From assembly GCA_030145195.1 (NCBI GenBank), contig JAQYVY010000038.1:1-33950 (forward strand): DNA of 33,950 nucleotides. The letters run 5' to 3'. The stretch comes from Desulfuromonadales bacterium. GTDB taxonomy: Bacteria > Desulfobacterota > Desulfuromonadia > Desulfuromonadales > BM103. This document shows positions 15,738-22,804 of the stretch, piece by piece; the stretch's first letter is position 1, and each line of letters begins with the position of its first letter. The notes under the pieces are model-generated. The model searched no databases, was not told where the DNA came from, and saw only the letters and a list, made by a program, of their open reading frames with translations. Made by a program: the position numbers and the translations under genes.

Positions 15738-16169
15738 CTACAGTTCCTCTACCTCCAGGCCTGCTCCTTGCCACGCTTCATAGCCACCCTCTAATGCCCA
15801 AACGCGAACGAACCCCTGTGCTTTGAGTATTTGCGCCAAACTGGCGCTTGAGGCCTCATTCGGTCAGGTGCAATAGGTCACAATGGCCGTGTTGGTCGGA
15901 TACTTGCCTGCAAAGTCGGCCAACTCTCGGTTGTTGGTCAGACGAAGAGCTCCCGGAATCTTGTTGGTTGCCTTTGTCCAATGACCACTGTTCCGGGTAT
16001 CGATGAAGAGAGGTTCCTCTCCCCCGGACATCATGGCTTGTAGCTCTTCAATGGAGATTCGTGCGGCCTGCTCGTTGCTCGCAGCATAACTGTTGGTCGC
16101 GTTTGCACCGCTGAGGAGAAAGCCTGCGACCAGCAGGAATAAAAACAAGTGGATTCTGATGTTGCGCAT
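15738..16169 (-). CDS. Periplasmic rhodanese-like protein, probable selenoprotein (in-frame TGA at 15864-15866)
   Basis: 143 residues if the TGA at codon 102 is read as selenocysteine; 101 if it stops. The ATG at 16169 has GGAGGT just upstream. A signal peptide (hydrophobic 8-20) predicts export. The rhodanese fold shows FIDTRNSGHW, then the active loop VTYCT followed by TGA and PNEASSASLAQILKAQGF, and finally VWALEGGYEAWQGAGL. The loop in close homologues reads YCxCPNEA, so the TGA sits exactly where a Cys is expected, giving Cys-Thr-Sec. All 41 codons after it still encode the expected rhodanese C-terminus with no further lesion. A SECIS-like hairpin lies at the right distance. Alternative: a recent nonsense mutation. 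The TGA was read from the given sequence and not independently verified. Confidence 0.8.
15833..15847 (-). promoter_or_regulatory. SECIS-like hairpin 16 bases after the in-frame TGA
   Basis: On the mRNA the sequence GCGCCA-GUU-UGGCGC forms a 6-bp stem with a loop that begins with G. The loop starts 23 bases after UGA. Bacterial SECIS elements need a small apical loop with a G in its first positions, roughly 16-37 bases after UGA, so this fits. UGAG and CUCA further out could extend the stem. Confidence 0.6.
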
Positions 16170-16286
16170 AAATGACCTCCGGGCCTTTTAGGATTTCAGC
16201 TTTCGAGGCTGATTATAACATTAAATTAAATCCCGTGCTTTTAACTGTGGTTTGGGGTTGTTGTGAGCTACAAACTCAAAGATAAA

Positions 16287-16310
16287 GGGACAGACGGTTG
16301 TGTCTGTCCC
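16287..16310 (-). terminator. Hairpin after the ACT-domain gene, GGGACAGAC repeat type
   Basis: GGGACAGAC pairs with GTCTGTCCC around six bases. On the minus strand it is followed by TTTATCTTT and lies 27 bases after the stop of the ACT-domain gene, so it may terminate that transcript. The GGGACAGAC word recurs in intergenic repeats of many proteobacteria, so it may also be a scattered repeat. Confidence 0.5.
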
Positions 16311-16337
16311 CTTGCAATCGTTGCTGTTGAAAACCTT

Positions 16338-16868
16338 TTATCTTAAGACCGTAATATCCACATTGAGGTCTTCTGCGACCGCAGTAAGCCCTTGGTCAAT
16401 CTGTTCCAATGTCATTTCGGCGGGGACCTGAATATGGATGTCCATGAGGTAAAGGTCTGTGCCGCTTTCAGGGGAGGCCTTGGCCATCGATTTTAGATCG
16501 ACAATATTCAGGCTGTGGTCGGCAAGAAATTGACTGATCTTGTAGACGATGCCTGCCTGATCCAAGCCCTCGACATGGAGAGTGTAGTTGCTCAGGCCGT
16601 TTTGCGGAAGTTCCTGTCGTTCCTTGAGTGGACGAACAAAAGCCGAAATCCCCTGGTTGCTCTCCAGTTGTCGACATGCTGCACTCAGTTGTTCGTTGAT
16701 ATCTTTGCCGGTGAATGAAAAAAGCAGGTTGAGGGCGAATTCATCAGCCAGCATGGACATGGTGGTGTCTTCAAGGTTGCAGCCGTTCTCGTATAATACT
16801 TTGGTCACCTCAGCGACAATACCTGGTCTGTCTTTGCCGAAAGCGGTCATGATAAAACGATTCTGCAT
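16338..16868 (-). CDS. Double ACT-domain protein, GcvR-like
   Basis: 176 residues from the ATG at 16868, chosen because GGAGG lies 5 bases upstream; an ATG four codons earlier overlaps that site. Two ACT domains are visible: residues about 3-75 (RFIMTAFGKDRPGIVAEVTK) and about 92-170 (YTLHVEGLDQAGIVYKISQF). The layout matches GcvR and related glycine-cleavage regulators, which bind small ligands such as amino acids and act by protein-protein contact in the cytoplasm. There is no DNA-binding domain. No glycine cleavage genes are nearby, so GcvR itself is not proved. It is a single gene with its own hairpin after the stop. Confidence 0.88.
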   Translation of the reverse strand: MQNRFIMTAFGKDRPGIVAEVTKVLYENGCNLEDTTMSMLADEFALNLLFSFTGKDINEQLSAACRQLESNQGISAFVRPLKERQELPQNGLSNYTLHVEGLDQAGIVYKISQFLADHSLNIVDLKSMAKASPESGTDLYLMDIHIQVPAEMTLEQIDQGLTAVAEDLNVDITVLR

Positions 16869-17094
16869 CAGTTCCTCCATAGTTGTCTTCTGTTGTTTTT
16901 CACGTAAAGAGTCACGTTAAAGAGTTAGGTATCTTCTCATTTTCCAGTTTTGACTTCAATCCTTTACCCTTTTAAACTTAAAGACTTGGAAGAAAGGGCT
17001 CATTCCCGCTAAGGAGGCCGCGGTTTATGGTAATCTTTTTTTGATAGATAGTTTATGCTGATGCAATTCAAACAATATTCAAGGAGTCAAGGTT

Positions 17095-17586
17095 ATGACA
17101 GATCAAAATGAAAATAATAAAGATCAGGAAGACGTCGGTTTATATGAAAAAATTGCTTCACGAACAGCGGACCTGTTTGAAGAGGGCCGCAAAACCTTTG
17201 ATGAAGCGTTGAAAAAGGCCAAAGAGGAAATTTCATCGGCCGGTGACTATTCAAGGGAGCAAGCAGACAAAATCGGTGAATATGTTCGTCGTGATTTGAA
17301 GGCGAATGCCAATAAAGCTAAGGATGCCTTTATCAAGGCTGTTGAACCGCAACGTTTGGCCGTCGGTGCACAAAGCGCCTTTTCAAGGATCCTGAGCAGT
17401 GCCGCCGGGACTCTGACCGACCTGGCAGAGAAGTCCGAAAAACTTCTTGAACACAAGACGGGTGAGCTGACCAGCCCCGGGACCCTGACCTGCAAAAATT
17501 GCGACGCCGAGATGCACCTGACAAAAACAGTGCGCATTCCGCCCTGTCCGAAATGTCATAAAACTATTTTCCGTAAGTCTTATTGA
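17095..17586 (+). CDS. Zinc-ribbon protein, YbeL-like (DUF1451)
   Basis: 163 residues, ATG preceded by AAGGAG. Residues about 15-115 are helical and charged, including SREQADKIGEYVRRDLKANA. The C-terminus is a zinc ribbon with CKNC (about 134-137) and CPKCHKT (about 152-158), in the order typical of the DUF1451/YbeL group, whose members share a long helical region with a zinc ribbon. The function of the family is unknown. It lies 40 bases upstream of the RbgA gene in the same direction, so they may be cotranscribed. Confidence 0.82.
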   Translation: MTDQNENNKDQEDVGLYEKIASRTADLFEEGRKTFDEALKKAKEEISSAGDYSREQADKIGEYVRRDLKANANKAKDAFIKAVEPQRLAVGAQSAFSRILSSAAGTLTDLAEKSEKLLEHKTGELTSPGTLTCKNCDAEMHLTKTVRIPPCPKCHKTIFRKSY

Positions 17587-17626
17587 TGAATTTCATTGAA
17601 TGGATGCCAGCTGAAAGGGTGACAAG

Positions 17627-18487
17627 ATGTCAATAGAATGGTATCCGGGGCATATGGCCAAGGCCAAGCGACAAGTTATTGAAGCCATGCCGATAATTGA
17701 TGTGGTCGTCGAGGTGATTGATGCACGGCTGCCCTTGTCCAGCGCTAACCCGATGTTAGAGAAATTGCGTGGTGTTAAACCGTGCATCAAGGTTCTGAAC
17801 AAAAACGATCTTGCCGATCCGCTTGTGACCAAAGCCTGGGTCGAATACTTTGAACGACAAGACAATGTGCGCGCGATTCCTTTGGAGGCGAAACATCGTA
17901 AAGAGGCGGGGCAGGTTCCTCAGCTTTGTCGCCGTCTGGCACCTACTCGCGGCGTTCCGGGTAAAACGCTACGAGTTATGGTGATTGGCATACCGAATGT
18001 GGGCAAGTCGACCCTTATTAACACTCTGGCGGGAAAGAAGATGGCACGGGTTGGTGATCGTCCAGCAATTACGACCTGCCCGCAACAGATTGATCTGCGC
18101 AATGGTATCCATCTAGCCGATACCCCAGGTCTGCTCTGGCCTGATATCCGAAACCAGAATAATGCTTACCGCTTGGCGGTTAGCGGCGCTATTGGTGAGA
18201 GCGCGATGGATTATCACGATGTGGCACTGTTTGCCGCTGATTATCTGCTGAAGCGTTATGCCGGGCGATTGACCAACCGTTATAAGATTGAGGAACTGCC
18301 GGACAATGCAACGGCTCTGATTGAGGAGATTGGACGTCGGCGTGGTTGCCTGGCCGCTGGCGGTGTGGTTGATCGACAACGGGCCGCGGAGCTTCTGTTG
18401 CGTGAACTGCGTGCTGGCTTGCTCGGTCGAATTAGCTTGGAGGAGCCGGGTCAGGACGTAATGGAGGCTCTTGCAGCAGGAGAGTGA
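17627..18487 (+). CDS. rbgA: Ribosome biogenesis GTPase RbgA (YlqF)
   Basis: 286 residues, close to the usual 280-290. It begins with IEWYPGHMAKAKRQ, the family hallmark. The GTPase motifs are circularly permuted: G4 NKND (58-61) comes first, then G1 GIPNVGKST (121-129), then G3 DTPGLLWP. The C-terminal helical domain (about 205-280) binds rRNA. RbgA helps late assembly of the 50S subunit. The ATG is preceded by AAGGGTG. The gene is followed, convergent, by a small membrane protein gene only 21 bases away. Confidence 0.96.
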   Translation: MSIEWYPGHMAKAKRQVIEAMPIIDVVVEVIDARLPLSSANPMLEKLRGVKPCIKVLNKNDLADPLVTKAWVEYFERQDNVRAIPLEAKHRKEAGQVPQLCRRLAPTRGVPGKTLRVMVIGIPNVGKSTLINTLAGKKMARVGDRPAITTCPQQIDLRNGIHLADTPGLLWPDIRNQNNAYRLAVSGAIGESAMDYHDVALFAADYLLKRYAGRLTNRYKIEELPDNATALIEEIGRRRGCLAAGGVVDRQRAAELLLRELRAGLLGRISLEEPGQDVMEALAAGE

Positions 18488-18508
18488 CCTGATTCTGTTG
18501 CGAGGCTC

Positions 18509-18670
18509 TCAGGGTTTTTTTATGAGCAGGTGGAGGATCAGGTAGAACACAATCAAGCCGATGGCGTAGCCGTAAGAGGGAACACCCTTGGCGAAGTTGA
18601 TGAAAGCATAGAAAACGTTTTGTGCGTGTTCGCTGAGGGAGATGTTCAAGAGGGCACCATACTCGAACAT
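18509..18670 (-). CDS. Small membrane protein of 53 residues
   Basis: The ATG at 18670 has a strong AGGAGG 5 bases upstream. The product starts MFEYGALLNISLSEHAQNV and carries one clear membrane segment near the C-terminus (YGYAIGLIVFYLILHLLI), ending in KKP; a weaker hydrophobic patch (NVFYAFINFA) lies before it. The Lys pair after the segment suggests the C-terminus faces the cytoplasm. I do not recognise a family. The ribosome site and clean hydrophobic pattern support a real gene. It is monocistronic as far as can be seen, with a 214-base gap to the hydrolase gene upstream on the same strand. Confidence 0.72.
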   Translation of the reverse strand: MFEYGALLNISLSEHAQNVFYAFINFAKGVPSYGYAIGLIVFYLILHLLIKKP

Positions 18671-18720
18671 TCAGTTCCTCCTGTACAAAAAGGTCGTTCC
18701 CCATGATTTTGCGAAATTGT

Positions 18721-18751
18721 AAGTCAACAAAGGGGTGACCCTTAAGTCAAC
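18721..18751. repeat. Direct repeat AAGTCAAC flanking a palindrome
   Basis: AAGTCAAC occurs at 18721-18728 and 18744-18751, on each side of the palindrome AAGGGGTGACCCTT. It lies upstream of the 53-residue protein gene and may be a binding site. Weak evidence. Confidence 0.35.
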
Positions 18752-18884
18752 GCAGGTTCATGTTGAGTTCTACCGCTTTTTATTCTCAGAATAAATCTAT
18801 CGTGTCGCAACATGATTGCAAGTAATATTCGAAACAAGTCGTCAACCTTTCGGTAAATTGTAGGCTTGTTCTTTTTTGGCGCCG

Positions 18885-19697
18885 TTACGCCGCCATGGAC
18901 AACGCCGGGTGACGTGTACGAATTGTCCTTAACCAATGCAAAAAGTCGAGCAGCGAGCAGTTGACGGTGCCAGCCCTGTCGAGGTTGATTAGCGGCCCGG
19001 CACCGGCAATGGCCTGAGTCACGGCATTTTGCAGCAGCCCATGCATTCGGCCCGGTTGTGACTTTTCTCCTGTCATAACCAGCGAGTGAGAAGGTTCTGA
19101 CCTGCCGGTTTGCTCCAATAAGGTGTTGGCCAAATAGGTCAACCATCCGGCCAGCGACTGCTTGTCGGCAGCTTCCATCCATGCGCGCACATCGTAGGCC
19201 TGCTGCTGGACGTGAAGGGGCTTATGCTCAGGCAAATACTTACTGCAGAGAACGTCAATTGCGGTCTGATGGTGACCTTCACGAACAAGCTCGGCAAGAT
19301 CCTGAAGGCGAACCTTGTCTGCTGCCTCGGATGGCTTTAGTTCCGGGGACAAGAAACAGTTTGCGGTAAACCGGTGGGCGTGATGTTCGTTCATCTCGAG
19401 CGCCAAATGGCCTGCAGTGGATGATGCGACCACTACGGCCCGACCGATGCCGAGATAATTCATCAGCGTGATGATATCGTCAATGTGCGTATGGATAGAG
19501 AAGGGTTTACCTCCTGATGGGGTTTCGCCAAAGCCGCGCAAATCTGGTGCGATGACGCGATACCCGTTTTCAGCCAAAGCTTCCAGCTGTGGATGCCACA
19601 TTCTGCGGTTAAAGGGGAAACCGTGAAGCAAGAGTACTGCCGGTCCATTACCCCTGTCGTCGTAAGTCATGTGAATGTTGTTTACAAAAGCCTTCAT
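18885..19697 (-). CDS. Alpha/beta hydrolase-fold protein with degenerate catalytic site
   Basis: 270 residues. The N-terminal half is a standard alpha/beta hydrolase: oxyanion loop LLHGFPFNRRMW (24-35), then VIAPDLRGFGETP. The nucleophile elbow, usually GxSMGG, reads ASSTAG (91-96), which keeps Ser93 but loses the leading Gly. The position of the catalytic Asp (usually GExD) is Ser213 in TGEKSQP, and the His of AGH near the end is Thr244 (RAGTVNCSLLDFL). Two of three triad residues therefore seem to be missing. It may be a pseudoenzyme or use other residues; the alignment is by eye. Shine-Dalgarno GGAGG precedes the ATG closely. Single gene. Confidence 0.82.
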   Translation of the reverse strand: MKAFVNNIHMTYDDRGNGPAVLLLHGFPFNRRMWHPQLEALAENGYRVIAPDLRGFGETPSGGKPFSIHTHIDDIITLMNYLGIGRAVVVASSTAGHLALEMNEHHAHRFTANCFLSPELKPSEAADKVRLQDLAELVREGHHQTAIDVLCSKYLPEHKPLHVQQQAYDVRAWMEAADKQSLAGWLTYLANTLLEQTGRSEPSHSLVMTGEKSQPGRMHGLLQNAVTQAIAGAGPLINLDRAGTVNCSLLDFLHWLRTIRTRHPALSMAA

Positions 19698-19863
19698 ATT
19701 CTAGCCTCCCGCTGGTTGTGTGTTTTTGTTGTTTGTTTTGTAGCTTATTAAGGCAATTTGTATACCATCGTTCTATGTTTGTTTTTTTGTCGTGAATAAG
19801 AAGTAAATATAGACACTTACCGTTGAAGAGCGGGCGTCTTCAAAGGCTTGCACATTTGACGGG

Positions 19864-19914
19864 TTTTGCATTTATGCAAAACATGATTATAATATTTTTG
19901 CATTAATGCAAAAA
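19864..19914 (+). promoter_or_regulatory. Promoter flanked by two palindromic operators
   Basis: TTTTGCATTTATGCAAAA (19864-19881) and TTTTTGCATTAATGCAAAAA (19895-19914) are near-perfect palindromes with the same half site TTTTGCAT. Between them lies TATAAT (19888-19893). TTGCAT inside the first palindrome (19866-19871) sits 16 bases upstream of it and can serve as the -35. A repressor dimer bound at either site would block the promoter. The arrangement is typical of autoregulated toxin-antitoxin or MarR/Xre control regions. Confidence 0.7.
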
Positions 19915-19968
19915 AACATCAGGGCCGAAAGCCTTCCAATTGTGTGTAGAGAGCCGTATTTTTTAATC

Positions 19969-20334
19969 ATGACGAATATTCCAGAATTTATGTCAGCTCC
20001 TTATATCTACCATCCGACATCATGTTTCGATGACAAGTTGGACAAGATCAAAAAACAGGATCCGCCCGGTCATAAACGGATCCTTAAGGTTGTTGTCCGC
20101 CTGTTGCATAATCCCACTGAAGCCGATGGACGGATGCATGGGCTGCATCACAGTCGTTTCAAGAAATATGTCGGGCGAGGCGATTATCGCTTGATTTACG
20201 AATGGTGTGCGGAATGCCGCAAGTCAAGCCGTAAACTTGAAGATCGTTGTGACAAATGTGATGAGATTGCAGATAATAGCGTGATTTTTTTTGATGTATA
20301 CCATAAGAATCAAAAGCTGAAGCCTGGATGTTAG
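19969..20334 (+). CDS. RelE/ParE-like protein with inserted CxxC-CxxC motif
   Basis: 121 residues from the ATG at 19969. An upstream in-frame ATG at 19906 lies inside the second operator palindrome and is unlikely; ATG 19990 is another option. No strong Shine-Dalgarno is seen for any. The core resembles RelE/ParE toxins: HKRILKVVVRLLHNPTEADG, then HHSRFKKYVGRGDYRLIYEW and VIFFDVYHKNQK. Between the last two strands is an insertion with Cys80, Cys83, Cys94 and Cys97 (CAEC, ten residues, CDKC) that could bind zinc. In RelE toxins this part lies near the ribosome-facing side. No antitoxin gene is visible on either side. It may be an unusual mRNA-targeting toxin, or a domesticated one; function is inference. 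Confidence 0.75.
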   Translation: MTNIPEFMSAPYIYHPTSCFDDKLDKIKKQDPPGHKRILKVVVRLLHNPTEADGRMHGLHHSRFKKYVGRGDYRLIYEWCAECRKSSRKLEDRCDKCDEIADNSVIFFDVYHKNQKLKPGC

Positions 20335-20783
20335 TTCTGCTGATTGAGTTTTTTTGCTGCGATAGTTGTGCTGCTTTTTTGATGTTCCTCAAGTGAGTTT
20401 TATCCGAAACCTCTGGTAGGCTCTCTGTTAAAACCTTTTCTGTCCTATGTTGATAACTTTAACCGCTGAATTGACCGACTGTAGAAATGCCAGTAGTGGT
20501 CCTTCTTGTTGTTGAGACAGTAACCCGTACAGCAATTCTCTCGTTGTAGCCCAGAGGCCGAAGTAAGTTTAGTCAATAAGGCTCTAGAAGAGAGGTGTCG
20601 TGTTATCTATTGGCCGGGAATTGTCACGACAGGTCTGTCGTATTGGTTTAGCTAATTCATCATCGCTGGCGTGAAATTATTTAAGTTGAACCAAGGTTAG
20701 AAGTGGTTTAATGTTTAAAGTATTAGTTTGTTGCTGAGCGACTTTTCTAAATATGGTTCCCCCATAATCAGATGGAGATTGTC
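20335..20783. other. 449-base gap after the RelE-like gene
   Basis: I looked here for an antitoxin and found no reading frame with coding character or ribosome site on either strand. No strong hairpin or repeat is visible apart from short T runs. The promoter of the double rhodanese gene is presumably near the 3' end. Confidence 0.5.
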
Positions 20784-21524
20784 ATGTTCGAACGAATTAA
20801 ATTGTTTGCTCTGCTTGGTGTTGTGCTCTTGCTGCCCTTATTTGCAGATTATGCTGTGGCAGCGAACCAATATCTTGATGTCGACGCTGCTACTGTCAAA
20901 AAGATGATAGAAACAGAAGACGTTTTGGTGGTTTTCCCATTAAGCCCGATTGAGTTTAACGATCTGCATATTAAAGGTTCAGTGAATATTCCGATGGAAC
21001 GTCTTTCTGCGGAACTGCCAATGGATAAAACCCGGAAACTGGTTTTTTACTGTCTCGGAGTGAAGTGTGTTGCGTCATGGCGGGCTGCCGAAAAAGCGGT
21101 TGAGCTGGGCTACAAAAAAGTTTATGCCTTCCGCGAAGGCTTGCCAGCCTGGGTCGCTGCCGGGTATCCGACCGTATCCCTCGGGAAATTGCCAGACTTT
21201 CCGGTCAATACTATTTCAACCGAGGAATTGGCTACCAGCCTTGAGTCCGATAATTTTACTCTGGTCGATATTAACCTTGAAGAGGATGCCCAAAAGTTCT
21301 GGATTAGTCATCCGCAAAGGATTCACATCCCTCTCAATGAACTGCATCTGCAATGTGATCAGCTTGACAAGTCACATCGAATCGCCGTGATGTGCCTTAA
21401 AGGCAAGCGTTCACCAACGGCGGTTCGCTACCTTAAGAGCAAAGGTTTTGATGATGTTGTGTCTGTTGATGGCGGCATCCAGAAGTGGCTTCTAGAGGGT
21501 CGCCCGGTTAAACAGGGCGGCTAA
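20784..21524 (+). CDS. Exported double-rhodanese protein
   Basis: 246 residues from the ATG at 20784, chosen for GGAG 7 bases upstream; an ATG four codons earlier has none. A signal peptide (hydrophobic 7-20, likely cut after AVA near 26) predicts a periplasmic protein. Two rhodanese domains follow. The first (about 30-132) has the loop FYCLGVKCVAS with Cys90 and a second Cys five residues on. The second (about 142-243) has VMCLKGKRSPTA with Cys204 and the usual basic residues. Both keep a candidate catalytic Cys, so both may carry persulfide sulfur; the usual aspartate region in domain 1 is altered (VVFPLSPIEF). It ends with a strong terminator. Confidence 0.9.
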   Translation: MFERIKLFALLGVVLLLPLFADYAVAANQYLDVDAATVKKMIETEDVLVVFPLSPIEFNDLHIKGSVNIPMERLSAELPMDKTRKLVFYCLGVKCVASWRAAEKAVELGYKKVYAFREGLPAWVAAGYPTVSLGKLPDFPVNTISTEELATSLESDNFTLVDINLEEDAQKFWISHPQRIHIPLNELHLQCDQLDKSHRIAVMCLKGKRSPTAVRYLKSKGFDDVVSVDGGIQKWLLEGRPVKQGG

Positions 21525-21580
21525 TCTGACCCATACAAGATCCTTGTCCTGTTGCCTGTGACCTGGTGACAGCTCTATTT

Positions 21581-21610
21581 AAGCCCGTCCGAATCTGGAT
21601 GGGCTTTTTT
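21581..21610 (+). terminator. Rho-independent terminator after the double rhodanese gene
   Basis: AAGCCCGTCC pairs with GGATGGGCTT around GAATCT (one G-U pair) and ends in six T residues. Confidence 0.9.
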
Positions 21611-21727
21611 GCGTCCAATCAGCCTGTTTTGAGGCTGAACCTTCGCAAATACCGCGAAAAGGTATAAAGCATTTAACGCAAAGTTATTTTAGACTCTATA
21701 ATGCTACCCATAGCTACGGAGGTTCCT

Positions 21728-22453
21728 GTGAAGCAGACAATTTGTTTGAACAGATATCGGCGGCTGTTGTTGCTGTCCGTGGTCGTTATGCTTTTATCGG
21801 TAACGGGGTGCGCGAAAAAAATCCTCCTGCAAGCGGAAGATGTCGTCGACAAAGCTTGGTTGAGGCCTTTGGTTGGTGGTTTTGACGGCTTTGTCCCGGT
21901 GGCAGACGGCCGTTTGCTGATGGTTAATCATCCTGCCATGAAGGGAGAGCGGTGGGCCTTGCAGGAAGACCAATTGCTACTCTGGACTGACTCGAAACGT
22001 TCTGCCGAAGCGCAGTCGCTTGCATACCGTGCTCGTCTCGATGGCGACGACCTTGTGCTGCTGACGTCCGAGGGCAACGATACTCTGGTTTACACTTCAA
22101 TGAAAACGGCGGAGCCGCTCAATGGCGTCCCTTATTTTCCCTTTTATCTGAAAAATCCGCGAGTTTCAAAATTGCCCATAAGTCAGGAATCAATTTACCT
22201 GCAATTCAATATCGAGGAAAAATCGGTGCGGGGCTTCGGTGGTGTGAACAATTTTCAAAGTCAATACCAGCGCTTCGGATCTATCGGTTTTAAGTCCGAA
22301 CCTGTGATGTCAACGATGATGTCTGGGCCAGGGATGGATTGTGAAATGCTGCTTTTGTCTTGTCTCAATCATGCTGACACTGTCATCTCGCTGGAGAACT
22401 TCCTGTTTTTCTACCAGGGGAAAGAGCTGCTTGGTTCGTTTCGAGCTGAATAG
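21728..22453 (+). CDS. META-domain lipoprotein
   Basis: 241 residues from a GTG at 21728, chosen because GGAGG lies 5 bases upstream; an ATG at 21701 in frame has no site and sits before that Shine-Dalgarno. The signal peptide ends in the lipobox VTGC (Cys28). Residues about 150-240 form a META (DUF306, HslJ-like) domain: VRGFGGVNNFQSQYQRFGSI, TMMSGPGMDCEMLLLSCLNH, then ISLENFLFFYQGKELLGSF. The middle (about 35-145) may be a second small beta domain. META lipoproteins are found at the outer membrane in stress settings, but no molecular activity is established. Preceded by a terminator, so it has its own promoter. Confidence 0.87.
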   Translation: MKQTICLNRYRRLLLLSVVVMLLSVTGCAKKILLQAEDVVDKAWLRPLVGGFDGFVPVADGRLLMVNHPAMKGERWALQEDQLLLWTDSKRSAEAQSLAYRARLDGDDLVLLTSEGNDTLVYTSMKTAEPLNGVPYFPFYLKNPRVSKLPISQESIYLQFNIEEKSVRGFGGVNNFQSQYQRFGSIGFKSEPVMSTMMSGPGMDCEMLLLSCLNHADTVISLENFLFFYQGKELLGSFRAE

Positions 22454-22804
22454 AACCTATTCCTCTGTGAGCAAAGTTAAAATCACTTCGACCGTAGCGG
22501 GCGGTTTGGGCTTGGTTACGGCCGCACAATGCCAAAGTGGAATGGCCGTAAATCTCGAAATGCTGCTGATTGTTGGCTGTGGGATTCAGCCATGAATTAT
22601 GTTATAGTTCCGCAGTACTTTTTACCATTAGACATTGAAAGAAGTTTTAACGCAGAGCCGCAAAGAACGTAGAGGAAATAACTCCTTTTGTGTCGTTAAC
22701 TCTGGCGTATCCGCGTCTTTACATTAATGTTTCGCTTAAACTGTTTTTGCCTTTGTTCTGGCTGAAAAGATCTTATCTCCTCATTTGTTGACAAGGTGGT
22801 TTTG
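22454..22804. other. 351-base gap with a fragment of an intergenic repeat
   Basis: No credible reading frame. Around 22645-22675 the text TTTTAACGCAGAGCCGCAAA and then GAACGTAGAGG resembles the intergenic repeat of the form 'AACGCAGAGACGCAAAGAACGCAGAG' that recurs in many bacterial genomes. The rest is featureless; a promoter for the following long gene run is expected here. Confidence 0.45.

Noticed and set aside
15738-15866. Rhodanese 3' part as a decayed pseudogene
   Set aside because: The frame after the TGA is intact, keeps the family C-terminus and is preceded by a SECIS-like hairpin; a simple nonsense mutation is possible but less economical.
19906-19968. Upstream ATG of the RelE-like gene as true start
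   Set aside because: It lies inside the second operator palindrome and within about 13 bases of the -10 box, leaving almost no room for a ribosome site.
20335-20783. An antitoxin gene next to the RelE-like gene
   Set aside because: No frame with a start, ribosome site and coding character was found on either strand.
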